Assembly: GCA_028876585.1 (NCBI GenBank)
Contig: JAGWRL010000182.1
Span: 1-13,989 of the forward strand
Reading direction: 5' to 3'
Length of the DNA stretch: 13,989 bases
Origin: Pseudomonadota bacterium
Lineage (GTDB): Bacteria; Pseudomonadota; Alphaproteobacteria; Rhizobiales; Beijerinckiaceae
Shown here: positions 1 to 6,263 of the stretch, piece by piece
How positions within the stretch are numbered: the first letter of the stretch is position 1
Layout: every line of letters begins with the position of its first letter
Notes under the pieces: model-generated
What the model saw: only the letters and a program-made list of their open reading frames with translations
The model's database searches: none
Told to the model about the DNA's origin: nothing
Translations under genes and position numbers: made by a program

Positions 1-224
1 ACCGCCGGGCAGGATGGCGGATCAAGATTGCTTGCGAGCTTACGCTCCATCCATCCACGATCTCGTCATCCTGCCCCCTACATCCCACACATTGATGGGA
101 AGCGGGAAGCAAGACGTACAATCCACCGCCGCGAGATCGACGGCCTGCTTGATTGTGCCGCGAGCTATGGATTGCTTCGTCGCTGCGCTCCTCGCAATGA
201 CGATTCCCCCAATCGCTGCACGCG
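1..224. repeat. Non-coding segment with degenerate REP-like repeats
   Basis: No convincing gene lies here; the short open frames lack ribosome binding sites and protein-like composition. Two related segments can be seen: about 26-48 (gattgcttgcgagcttacgctcc) in imperfect form and about 168-202, which begins tggattgcttcg and ends cgcaatgacg. The second has the look of the short, partly palindromic intergenic elements that are scattered in many copies through alphaproteobacterial genomes (ATTGC and GCAAT at its ends). In addition, a perfect 10-base inverted repeat pairs 7-16 (gggcaggatg) with 67-76 (catcctgccc). The segment lies downstream of the stress-protein gene on the minus strand, so it could act as a 3' processing or stabilising element, but that is inference. 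Copy number in the genome cannot be judged from this window. Confidence 0.5.
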
Positions 225-998
225 CTAATGCGACATCAGCACCGGCAGCACCGGCTGGGCGAGCAGATCGTGGCTGACGCTGCCGAACAGGGTCTCGAAC
301 ACGCGTGAATGGCCGAAGGCGCCGGCGACGACGAGATCGGCGTTTTGCGTGTCGAGGCTCGCGAACATCGCCTCGATGGCGGTCACGTCGCCGGTGTGCG
401 TCCAGTCCGAAATATGCGCGGTGACGCCGTGCCGGGCCAGATGGGTCGCCAGACGCAGCGCCGAGGCGCGCAGCGGGCTCTCGTCCTTCGAGAACACGAA
501 CACGACCACCTCTTCGGCGCGCTTGAGGATCGGCAGCGCGTCGCGCACGGCGCGTCGCGCCTCGCGGCTGGCGTTCCAGGCGATCACCACCCTCTTGCCG
601 CAAGGTCCGCCCGGCCAATCCGTCGGGATCGCCAGCACGGGCGCGCCGGATTGCATCACCACTTCGTCGGGCATGCCGGCGCGGATCAGCTTGCGATGCT
701 CCGGCGAAGGCGAGGGGGCGACCACGAGATCGACGGGCGAGGCGAAATCCGCCAGCCGGCTGCGCGCGCCGGCGACATGGAATTCGCCGACGACGCCAGC
801 GCCTTTCAGCGCCTCGTGGAAGCCGGGTTCGATTTGCGTCGCCGCGCCACGCCAATCGCCGAGAAAGGCCTCGTCGGCGGTGGCGTCGACGCCGGTGACG
901 TAAGCCCCCTCGGCGGCGGCGATCTCCAAGGCGACCGTCAGCCGCAAGGCGGAGGCCGGGGTCGGATCGAGATAGACGAGAATGTCCTTGTAACCCAT
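225..998 (-). CDS. Universal stress protein, tandem UspA domains (257 aa)
   Basis: The protein has two Usp folds. Domain 1 runs from about residue 2 to 127 and starts with the typical strand KDILVYLD; domain 2 runs from about 134 to 257 and starts KRVVIAWNAS. Domain 2 keeps the ATP-binding signature G-x2-G-x9-G-S (Gly226, Gly229, Gly239, Ser240); domain 1 lacks it, so only the C-terminal half is likely to bind nucleotide. This asymmetry is common in tandem Usp proteins. Such proteins are cytoplasmic and are linked to survival under starvation, oxidative or low-oxygen stress; the exact target is unknown. The ATG at 998 has a purine-rich ribosome site (GAGGAAGAGG) just upstream. The gene starts 25 nt after the stop of the Hsp20 gene, on the same strand, so the two are probably co-transcribed. 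I am confident of the family, not of a specific role. Confidence 0.93.
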   Translation of the reverse strand: MGYKDILVYLDPTPASALRLTVALEIAAAEGAYVTGVDATADEAFLGDWRGAATQIEPGFHEALKGAGVVGEFHVAGARSRLADFASPVDLVVAPSPSPEHRKLIRAGMPDEVVMQSGAPVLAIPTDWPGGPCGKRVVIAWNASREARRAVRDALPILKRAEEVVVFVFSKDESPLRASALRLATHLARHGVTAHISDWTHTGDVTAIEAMFASLDTQNADLVVAGAFGHSRVFETLFGSVSHDLLAQPVLPVLMSH

Positions 999-1023
999 CG
1001 GCCTCTTCCTCTTGTGGGCGCTT

Positions 1024-1485
1024 TCAGTGCGCCTTGCTCACGGGGATCGTCACCTTCTGGGCGACGAGTTCGGCGGGCTTGCCGACGCTCACCCGCAGCA
1101 CGCCCTTGTCGAACGCCGCGGTGATTTTCGCCGGATCGGGCGCGAAGGTCAGCGGCACGACGCGGCGGAACGCGCCATAGCTGCGCTCGACCACGCGCCA
1201 CGCCTTGTCCTGGTTCTCGCTCTCCGACTTTTTCTCGCCGGAGATGACCAGCGCATGACCTTCGAGCGCGACGCTGACTTCGTTTTCGTTCATGCCCGGC
1301 GCTTCGAGCGCGATCTCGATGGCGTCCTTGGTTTCAGCCACGTCGAGCGCGGCGAGGTCGTCCTTGGCCGGCCAATCCATCGCCGGCCAGCGGCCGAAAT
1401 CGGACAGCATGTCCTCGAACTGACGCCGGAACGGCTCGAACATCGACATTTCGCCGTTGCGAGAAGTAGGGATGAGAAGACGCAT
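1024..1485 (-). CDS. Hsp20 family small heat-shock protein (153 aa)
   Basis: This is a small ATP-independent chaperone that binds unfolding proteins in the cytoplasm and holds them for refolding by Hsp70 and ClpB. The alpha-crystallin domain spans about residues 45-137: it starts ALDVAETKDA, contains APGMNENEV and the ERSYGAFRR strand, and ends with the hallmark GVL at 128-130. The C-terminal tail carries the I-x-I/V anchor (Ile147-Pro-Val149) used in oligomer assembly. The ATG at 1485 is chosen because AGGAGT lies 6 nt upstream (1492-1497); an in-frame upstream start at 1545 has no such site, and a later Met at residue 13 or 15 is possible but less well supported. The 5' leader contains a small GAAA-tetraloop hairpin, listed separately. 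The universal stress gene follows 25 nt downstream. Heat induction is expected for the family; no clear heat-shock promoter was recognised. Confidence 0.95.
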   Translation of the reverse strand: MRLLIPTSRNGEMSMFEPFRRQFEDMLSDFGRWPAMDWPAKDDLAALDVAETKDAIEIALEAPGMNENEVSVALEGHALVISGEKKSESENQDKAWRVVERSYGAFRRVVPLTFAPDPAKITAAFDKGVLRVSVGKPAELVAQKVTIPVSKAH

Positions 1486-1682
1486 GACGGGACTCCTGAA
1501 TTGGGGGCCGCTTTCGCGGCGCCGCGGGGAGATCGACGCGGGCATCTAGCGCGCGGACGCCGCCGCCCGCATTGATTCTGGGCAAGGCTTATGCAGAAAA
1601 GCTTGGCGGCAAAATGGAGCCGCTTGACCCGGACCGGCCCGCCCGCAAAAGCTCTGCGATCACGAATCGGGGAGCCGGGAGC
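1486..1682. promoter_or_regulatory. Divergent intergenic region with hairpin in the hsp20 leader
   Basis: This 197-base gap separates the Hsp20 gene (leftward) from the small secreted-protein gene (rightward) and must contain the promoters of both. On the minus strand, 1507-1520 forms GCCGC-GAAA-GCGGC, a perfect 5-bp stem with a GNRA-type tetraloop, ending about ten bases upstream of the AGGAGT ribosome site of hsp20. A CTCC further upstream (minus strand, about 1526-1529) could pair with the GGAG of that site. In Rhizobiales many Hsp20 genes are controlled by ROSE RNA thermometers in the leader; this leader does not show the ROSE consensus, so only a structured leader is claimed. No convincing -35/-10 pair was found in either direction. 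Confidence 0.35.
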
Positions 1683-1982
1683 ATGACGCGTCTCGCATCG
1701 CTATTGCCGTTGCTGTGGATTTCCGCCGCCTTCGCGCAGACCCCGGTCACGCCGCCGGGATTCCAGATGCCGGGTGGCTCTGGCTGCGCCGGCGAGATCG
1801 CGCGCTACCGCGCGGTGCAGGAGAACGACAACGCCTCCGGCAATGTCGCGCGCTCGGTCTATCTCCAGATCAAGCGCGAGATCGCGGCGGCCGAGCAGGT
1901 CTGCGCGGCGGGCGAGGACGCGAAGGCGAGCGCGATGGTGCGCGCCTCGCAGGCCCGGCACGGCTATTCCACCCACCTCTAG
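1683..1982 (+). CDS. Small secreted protein of unknown function (99 aa)
   Basis: The ATG at 1683 follows a GGGGAG ribosome site 8 nt upstream; the longer frame from 1572 lacks one and would bury the signal peptide. Residues 1-18 are a classical Sec signal peptide (MTRLASLLPLLWISAAFA) with a likely cut after Ala18. The mature part, about 80 residues, has exactly two cysteines (Cys35 and Cys74), which could form a disulphide in the periplasm, and a helical, Ala/Glu-rich middle (Ile-Lys-Arg-Glu-Ile around 63-67). It ends near a SQARHGY motif. The pattern recalls small exported hypothetical proteins that I believe recur in Rhizobiales, but I cannot name a family or function. It converges on the P450 gene; their stop codons overlap in the tetranucleotide CTAG at 1979-1982. 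Confidence 0.75.
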   Translation: MTRLASLLPLLWISAAFAQTPVTPPGFQMPGGSGCAGEIARYRAVQENDNASGNVARSVYLQIKREIAAAEQVCAAGEDAKASAMVRASQARHGYSTHL

Positions 1983-3205
1983 CCGAGCCGCGCCGGCAGC
2001 TTGAGGAAGCCGCGAAACCGCGCCCGGCCGCCAAGCGCCGGCGCGCCCGCCAAAGCGTAGCGGGGATAGCGGCGCAGGAAGGCGGAAAGCGCGACGCGGC
2101 CCTCCAGCCGCGCCAGCGCGAGGCCGGCGCATTGATGCGGCCCGGCGGCGAAGGCGAGATGCCGGTTCGGGCTGCGCGCGACGTCGAGCCGCTCGGGATC
2201 GGCGAAGGCGGCGGGATCGCGATTGGCGGCGCCGATGCCGAGCGTGACGAGCTGGCCGGCTTCGATCTGGACGCCGCCGATTTGCGCCGCCCGCGTGGCG
2301 CGCCGGTTGCCGAGCTGGTTGGAGCTTTCGAAGCGCAGGAATTCCTCGATCGCCGGACCAATCAGGTCGGGCGTCCCGATCAGCCGCCGCCGCTCGCCCT
2401 CCCAGGCGCAGAGCAGCGCCAGCGCGTTGCCGATCAGGTTGGTCGTGGTCTCGTGGCCGGCGTTGAGCAGGAAAATGCAGTTGTGGATGAGTTCGCCCGG
2501 CCCGAGCCGCTCGCCGTCCTCGCCCTGGAGCAGCCGCGTCAGCACGTCACGGGCGGGATCGCCCGGCCGGGCGCGCCGCGCCGCGATCAGGCCGTCGAGA
2601 TAGGCCGACATGGCGGTGACGGCGCGGTTGCCGGCGTCGAGCGCGGCGACCGAGGGCGCCGGCTCCAGCGCGCCGAGGATCGCCAGCGACCACGCCCGCA
2701 ATTCGCCGCGCTCGTCGTGCGGCACGGCGAGCAGATTGCCGATCACCTCAACCGGGATTTTCGCGGCGAAATCCTCGATCAGATCCACTTCGGCGCGGCC
2801 CGCCATGGCGTCGAGGAGGCCCGCGACCAGCGCCTCCAGATCGGGCGCGAGCGCGGCGATGGCGCGCGGGGTGAGCGCGCCGGCGATCAGCCGCCGCACC
2901 CGCGTGTGCAGCGGCGCGTCGTTGAAAACGAGGCTGGTGGTGTGGTGCTCGTAGAGCGGGCTGTCGCCGTATTTGGGCCGGAACTCGTCGCGCTTGTCGG
3001 AGGAGAACGTCGCCGCGTCCTTGTAGACGGCGACGAGATCGTCGTAGCGCGACAGGAACAGCGAGCCGTCGGGCAGGCGCTTGACCGGCTCGGCCTCGCG
3101 CAAAGCGCGATAGACGGGATAGGGGTCGAGATAGAATTTTGGCGGCAAGCGGCGCATGTCGAACTCCCGCGCCGCCGCCTGCGCCTCGCCCGCTCCCCAG
3201 ACCAT
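1979..3205 (-). CDS. Cytochrome P450 (408 aa)
   Basis: This is a soluble bacterial class I-type P450 of normal length with no membrane anchor. All core motifs are present: C-helix H-x3-R (His100, Arg104) for a haem propionate; I-helix AGHETT at 249-254 with the acid-alcohol pair Glu252/Thr253 for oxygen activation; K-helix E-x2-R (Glu288, Arg291); and the haem-ligand loop FAAGPHQCAG at 352-361 with Cys359 as the axial thiolate. It should therefore be a working monooxygenase. No ferredoxin or ferredoxin reductase gene lies nearby, so electrons must come from partners encoded elsewhere. The ATG at 3205 is set by AGGAGG 6 nt upstream; a longer in-frame extension to 3508 would overlap the upstream gene. 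It is the last gene of the four-gene unit, 11 nt after the ThDP enzyme. Substrate unknown; assignment to a CYP family needs comparison. Confidence 0.96.
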   Translation of the reverse strand: MVWGAGEAQAAAREFDMRRLPPKFYLDPYPVYRALREAEPVKRLPDGSLFLSRYDDLVAVYKDAATFSSDKRDEFRPKYGDSPLYEHHTTSLVFNDAPLHTRVRRLIAGALTPRAIAALAPDLEALVAGLLDAMAGRAEVDLIEDFAAKIPVEVIGNLLAVPHDERGELRAWSLAILGALEPAPSVAALDAGNRAVTAMSAYLDGLIAARRARPGDPARDVLTRLLQGEDGERLGPGELIHNCIFLLNAGHETTTNLIGNALALLCAWEGERRRLIGTPDLIGPAIEEFLRFESSNQLGNRRATRAAQIGGVQIEAGQLVTLGIGAANRDPAAFADPERLDVARSPNRHLAFAAGPHQCAGLALARLEGRVALSAFLRRYPRYALAGAPALGGRARFRGFLKLPARLG

Positions 3206-3211
3206 GCCTGC

Positions 3212-3217
3212 CCTCCT
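3212..3217 (-). promoter_or_regulatory. P450 ribosome binding site overlapping the upstream stop codon
   Basis: On the minus strand the stop codon of the ThDP enzyme (TGA, 3219-3217) runs directly into GGAGGG, so the AGGAGG core uses the last base of the stop. It sits 6 nt before the P450 ATG at 3205. This fixes the P450 start and suggests that ribosomes finishing the upstream gene can begin the next one, keeping the two proteins in step. Confidence 0.85.
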
Positions 3218-4923
3218 CAAAACCGCGGATCGGCGATGCCGAAGAATTTCACCGTCTGCGGCGCGCGCACCCGCGCGACGGCGAAATCGATCACCGCCGG
3301 CTGGCCCGCCGCATTGGCGTCGCGCGCCCGTTGCAGCGCCGGCGCGATGTCGGCCGGCTCGACCACCCGCTCGCCGCAGCAGCCGCAGGCCCGCGCCAGC
3401 GCGGCGAAATCGGGCTGCAAGGCGAATTGCGTGCCGATGAACCGGCCCTGCATCCGCCCGTTCTGCAAGTCCCAGATCGAGCCGAGCGCCTCGTCGTTGA
3501 GGATGCACCAGGTGACGCCGAGCCTGTATTCGGCCGCGAACGGCAGCACGTCGAACATCATCTGGAACGAGCCGTCGCCGACGAAGCCGACGGCGGGGCG
3601 CCCGGGATGGACGATGCGCGCCGCCGGCAGGCCCGCCGCCGCGTCGCTCATGCCGTAGAGGCTCGACGGCGCCAGCAGCGTGCGCGCGCCGTGCAGCTTG
3701 AGGAAGGTCGGGCTGCCGGGCAGTTGCTCGGCGAGGCAGCCGATGTCGACGCCGTAGATCGCCTCACGCGAGAACGCCTCCTGCGCCGCGCGGATGATGC
3801 GCACGCTGTGCAGCGGCTTGTCGTCGCGCGCGGCGATGGCCCGCGTCTCGGCCTCCAGCGCATCGAGTTTTTCGCGCAGCGCGAGCGTGCGCGGCTCGCG
3901 CCGCCAGTCGCGGGCGACGCCGAGCGCGGCCAGCGCGGCGTCGATCTCGCGCGCGCTCTCCCTGACGTCGGCGACGAGGCCGAGGCTGGCTGGAAAGCTG
4001 CGGCCGATCTCGGCCGGGTCGATGTTGACCTGGAGATGCGACGCCTCGGGCGCGGGCGAAAATTCGGGCCGCCAGTTGGTGCTCATCGATTCGAAGCGGC
4101 AGCCGAGATTGAGGATGACGTCGGCCTCGTTGAGCAGAACCTGCGACACGGGACTGCCATGTGTGCCCAGCCCCCCGGCGGCGAGCGGGTGGTCGTCGTC
4201 GAGCACGGAGCGGCCGCTCAGGCTGACCAGCACGGGCGCGGCGAGCCGCTCGGCCAGCGCGACGATCTCCGCCCCCGCCTCCGAGGCGAGCGCGCCGCCG
4301 CCGGCGACGATCAGCGGACGCCGCGCGGACGCCAACAGCCGCGCCGCCTCAGCGACGTCGCCGGCGGCCGGGCGCGGGCGGCCGGGACGCGGCGCGGGGC
4401 GGTAATCGTCGGCGATCTCGCGGCCGAGCAGATCGACGGGCAGATCGAGATAGACCGGGCCGGGCCTTCCGCTGCGCGCGATCAGGAACGCTTGTGACAG
4501 CAGATCGGGCAGCGCCTCGATGCGGTCGACGCGGGCGGCGAATTTGGTGATCGGCGCGAAGATGCGGTCGGTGGCGACCTCCTGCGATTCGCCGCGATGC
4601 GCCGTCGCCGACGGCGCCCGGCCCGCCAGCACGATCATCGGCTGCGCGCCGACGAACGCCTCGGCGACGCCGGTGACGAGATTGGTCGCCCCGGCGCCGG
4701 CGGTGACCAGCACGACGCCCGGCTCGCCGGTGAGCTGCGCATAGGCGAACGCCATATGCGCGGCGGCGTGCTCGTGCCGCACGCGATAGAACGAGATGTC
4801 AGGGGCGTGATAGAGCGCATCGAGAATGCCGATGATGTGCCCGCCGGGCAGGCCGAACACATTCCGCACGCCCTCGGCGCGCAAAGCTTCCACCACCGCC
4901 TGCGCCGCCGTCATCATCGCCAT
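3217..4923 (-). CDS. Acetolactate-synthase-like thiamine-diphosphate enzyme (568 aa)
   Basis: The three-domain ThDP decarboxylase/lyase layout is complete. The N-terminal PYR domain (about 4-170) has the catalytic Glu51, which activates the cofactor, in RHEHAAAHMA; the middle domain (about 187-330) is Rossmann-like; the C-terminal PP domain (about 370-550) has the cofactor motif from GDGSF (449-453) to Asn476-Asp477, which holds Mg2+ and the diphosphate. Length and overall pattern match acetolactate synthase large subunits and relatives such as sulfoacetaldehyde acetyltransferase, glyoxylate carboligase and benzoylformate decarboxylase. No ilvN-type regulatory subunit follows, so biosynthetic acetolactate synthase is unlikely. 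These enzymes usually decarboxylate a 2-oxo acid and may join the product to a carbonyl acceptor; the substrate here is not deducible. ATG 4923 has a GGGA site 9 nt upstream; starts at Met3 or Met4 are alternatives. It lies between the exporter and the P450 genes. Confidence 0.92.
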   Translation of the reverse strand: MAMMTAAQAVVEALRAEGVRNVFGLPGGHIIGILDALYHAPDISFYRVRHEHAAAHMAFAYAQLTGEPGVVLVTAGAGATNLVTGVAEAFVGAQPMIVLAGRAPSATAHRGESQEVATDRIFAPITKFAARVDRIEALPDLLSQAFLIARSGRPGPVYLDLPVDLLGREIADDYRPAPRPGRPRPAAGDVAEAARLLASARRPLIVAGGGALASEAGAEIVALAERLAAPVLVSLSGRSVLDDDHPLAAGGLGTHGSPVSQVLLNEADVILNLGCRFESMSTNWRPEFSPAPEASHLQVNIDPAEIGRSFPASLGLVADVRESAREIDAALAALGVARDWRREPRTLALREKLDALEAETRAIAARDDKPLHSVRIIRAAQEAFSREAIYGVDIGCLAEQLPGSPTFLKLHGARTLLAPSSLYGMSDAAAGLPAARIVHPGRPAVGFVGDGSFQMMFDVLPFAAEYRLGVTWCILNDEALGSIWDLQNGRMQGRFIGTQFALQPDFAALARACGCCGERVVEPADIAPALQRARDANAAGQPAVIDFAVARVRAPQTVKFFGIADPRF

Positions 4924-4935
4924 CGCGTTTTCCCG

Positions 4936-5550
4936 TCAGGCCCGTCGCATCAGGCCGAGCCCCAGCCCGGCGCCGAGCAGCAGCGCCCCGGTCAGAGTGT
5001 TGCGCACGCGGGCGCTGATCCGCAAGGCGGCGCCGAGGCGGGCGGCCAGCAGCGCCCAGCCGCAGTCGACGATCGCCGCCAGCGCGAGAAAGGTCGCGCA
5101 CAACAGGACGAGCTGCGGCGCGATCGGCGCGTGCGAATCGAGGAATTGCGGGAAAAACGCGGCGTAGAACGCCAATGTCTTGGGGTTCGCCAGCGAGACG
5201 AGGAAACCGCGCGCGAACAGCGCCCGCAGCGGCTTGCGATCCGGCCCGGCGGCGCCGGAATCGTCGGCCGGCGCGGTGAAGGCGCGCCACGCCAGCCAGA
5301 CGAGATAGGCGACGCCGAGCCAGCGCAGCCAGCCCAACGCCTGCGCCGCCCCCGCCAGCAACGCGCCCATGCCGAGCGCGGTCACGATGAGTTGCGGCAC
5401 CATCGCCGCCCAGGTCCCCGCCACCGTCGCCAGCCCCGCGCGCGGGCCGCGCGCCACCGCGTTGGCGACGATCAGCGTCACATTGGGGCCGGGAATCAGC
5501 AACAGCGCGACGACCGCGGCGACGAAGGCGCCATAGAGGGCGAGCGACAT
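4936..5550 (-). CDS. LysE/RhtB family exporter (204 aa)
   Basis: This is an inner-membrane protein of the LysE superfamily, small efflux carriers for amino acids such as lysine, homoserine, threonine or leucine and related compounds. It has the typical length, about six hydrophobic segments (near 4-24, 38-60, 66-88, 112-135, 144-168 and 182-201), the conserved IPGPN at 19-23 after the first segment, and NPKTLAFYAAFFPQF at 122-136. The start at 5550 is supported by GAGGGG 8 nt upstream, inside the end of the GST gene; a longer in-frame start at 5649 would overlap that gene by about 90 bases. The gene begins 5 nt after the GST stop and ends 12 nt before the ThDP enzyme, so all three are probably on one transcript. 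The exported compound may be a substrate or product of its neighbours, which is inference. Confidence 0.93.
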   Translation of the reverse strand: MSLALYGAFVAAVVALLLIPGPNVTLIVANAVARGPRAGLATVAGTWAAMVPQLIVTALGMGALLAGAAQALGWLRWLGVAYLVWLAWRAFTAPADDSGAAGPDRKPLRALFARGFLVSLANPKTLAFYAAFFPQFLDSHAPIAPQLVLLCATFLALAAIVDCGWALLAARLGAALRISARVRNTLTGALLLGAGLGLGLMRRA

Positions 5551-5555
5551 CGGCC

Positions 5556-6161
5556 CTACCCCTCGCGATGCCGCGTCGCCTCGAACGCCGGGACCTGCGC
5601 CGCGAAGCCGTCGAGCCAGGCCACCAGCCCGGGGTGGCCCGCGCGCCATTTGCCGCCGAAGCGCAGATCGAGATAGCCGAGCGCGCAGGCGAGCGCGATT
5701 CCCGCGACGTCGACCCTGGCGGGATCGGGCGCGGCGGCCTCGAACGCCGCCAGCGCGCGGGCGATCTTGCCGCTCTGGTGGTCGAGCCAGCGCGCGCTGT
5801 GCGTCGCCGCGTCGCGCCAGCGCTGCTCATAGATGGTGAGGATGGCGGCGTCGGCGACGCCGTCGGCGAGCGCGGCGCGGGTCAGCGCGTCGAAACGCGC
5901 CTCGCCGGCGGGGATCAGCTTGCCGCCGCCGGCGAGGAAATCGAGATATTCGAGAATCACCGCGCTGTCGTAGATGGCGCGCCCGTCGGCCAGCACCAAA
6001 GTCGGAATCTTGCCGAGCGGGTTTTGCGCCCGCAACGGGTCGGCCGGATCGGAGGTGTCGGCGGGCGCAACCTCGATGCGGTCGGAAAAGCCCAGCACGG
6101 CGGCGGCGATGCGGATTTTGCGCGCGAACGGCGAGGCGGACGAAGACCGCAACATCATCAT
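5556..6161 (-). CDS. Glutathione S-transferase, YibF-like (201 aa)
   Basis: This is a cytoplasmic GST. The N-terminal thioredoxin-like domain (about 3-80) has a catalytic-type serine region SSASPFARK near 7-15, the cis-proline loop in GKIPTL (Pro53) and the glutathione-contacting DS at 65-66 (DSAVILEYL). The C-terminal domain is all-helical (about 86-195). The SPFxRK opening resembles E. coli YibF and related bacterial GSTs. The likely role is conjugation or reduction with glutathione of an electrophile or disulphide, not yet specified. Translation starts at one of three consecutive ATG codons (6161, 6158, 6155); GAGGAT lies 7-9 nt before the first. It is the first gene of the four-gene unit and is divergent from trxB across 102 bases. 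Longer reading in this frame towards 7304 is the antisense of trxB and is not coding. Confidence 0.93.
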   Translation of the reverse strand: MMMLRSSSASPFARKIRIAAAVLGFSDRIEVAPADTSDPADPLRAQNPLGKIPTLVLADGRAIYDSAVILEYLDFLAGGGKLIPAGEARFDALTRAALADGVADAAILTIYEQRWRDAATHSARWLDHQSGKIARALAAFEAAAPDPARVDVAGIALACALGYLDLRFGGKWRAGHPGLVAWLDGFAAQVPAFEATRHREG

Positions 6162-6187
6162 GGGGGATATCCTCGGCGCCCCGGCGG

Positions 6188-6217
6188 TTGAATGCGGGGC
6201 CTGTACGCCGATATAAG
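6188..6217 (+). promoter_or_regulatory. Probable sigma70-type promoter of trxB
   Basis: TTGAAT (6188-6193) and TATAAG (6212-6217) are separated by 18 bases, a good match to the housekeeping consensus. Transcription would start near 6224, giving a leader of about 40 bases before the trxB ATG. The same 102-base gap must also hold the promoter of the leftward GST operon; on that strand TATATC overlaps the trxB -10, but no good -35 could be found for it. Confidence 0.6.
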
Positions 6218-6263
6218 GCGGCCGGCGCAAGTCCGTCCAGTTCGCCACACGCAAGGTCGCCTT

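Noticed and set aside
1486..1571. ROSE-type RNA thermometer upstream of hsp20
   Set aside because: Expected from Rhizobiales Hsp20 genes, but the conserved anti-ribosome-site segment was not found; only a generic structured leader is reported.
1715..3658. Long plus-strand open frame opposite the P450 gene
   Set aside because: Arg/Ala/Gly-rich translation without domains or a ribosome site; it is antisense to a P450 with all motifs. Such frames are common in GC-rich DNA.
3139..4497. Open frame of 452 codons opposite the ThDP enzyme
   Set aside because: Low-complexity Arg/Ala-rich product and no family features; the opposite strand carries a complete enzyme.
4924..4935. Thiamine-responsive riboswitch for the ThDP enzyme
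   Set aside because: The gap to the upstream gene is only 12 bases, leaving no room for one, and none is evident ahead of the GST gene.
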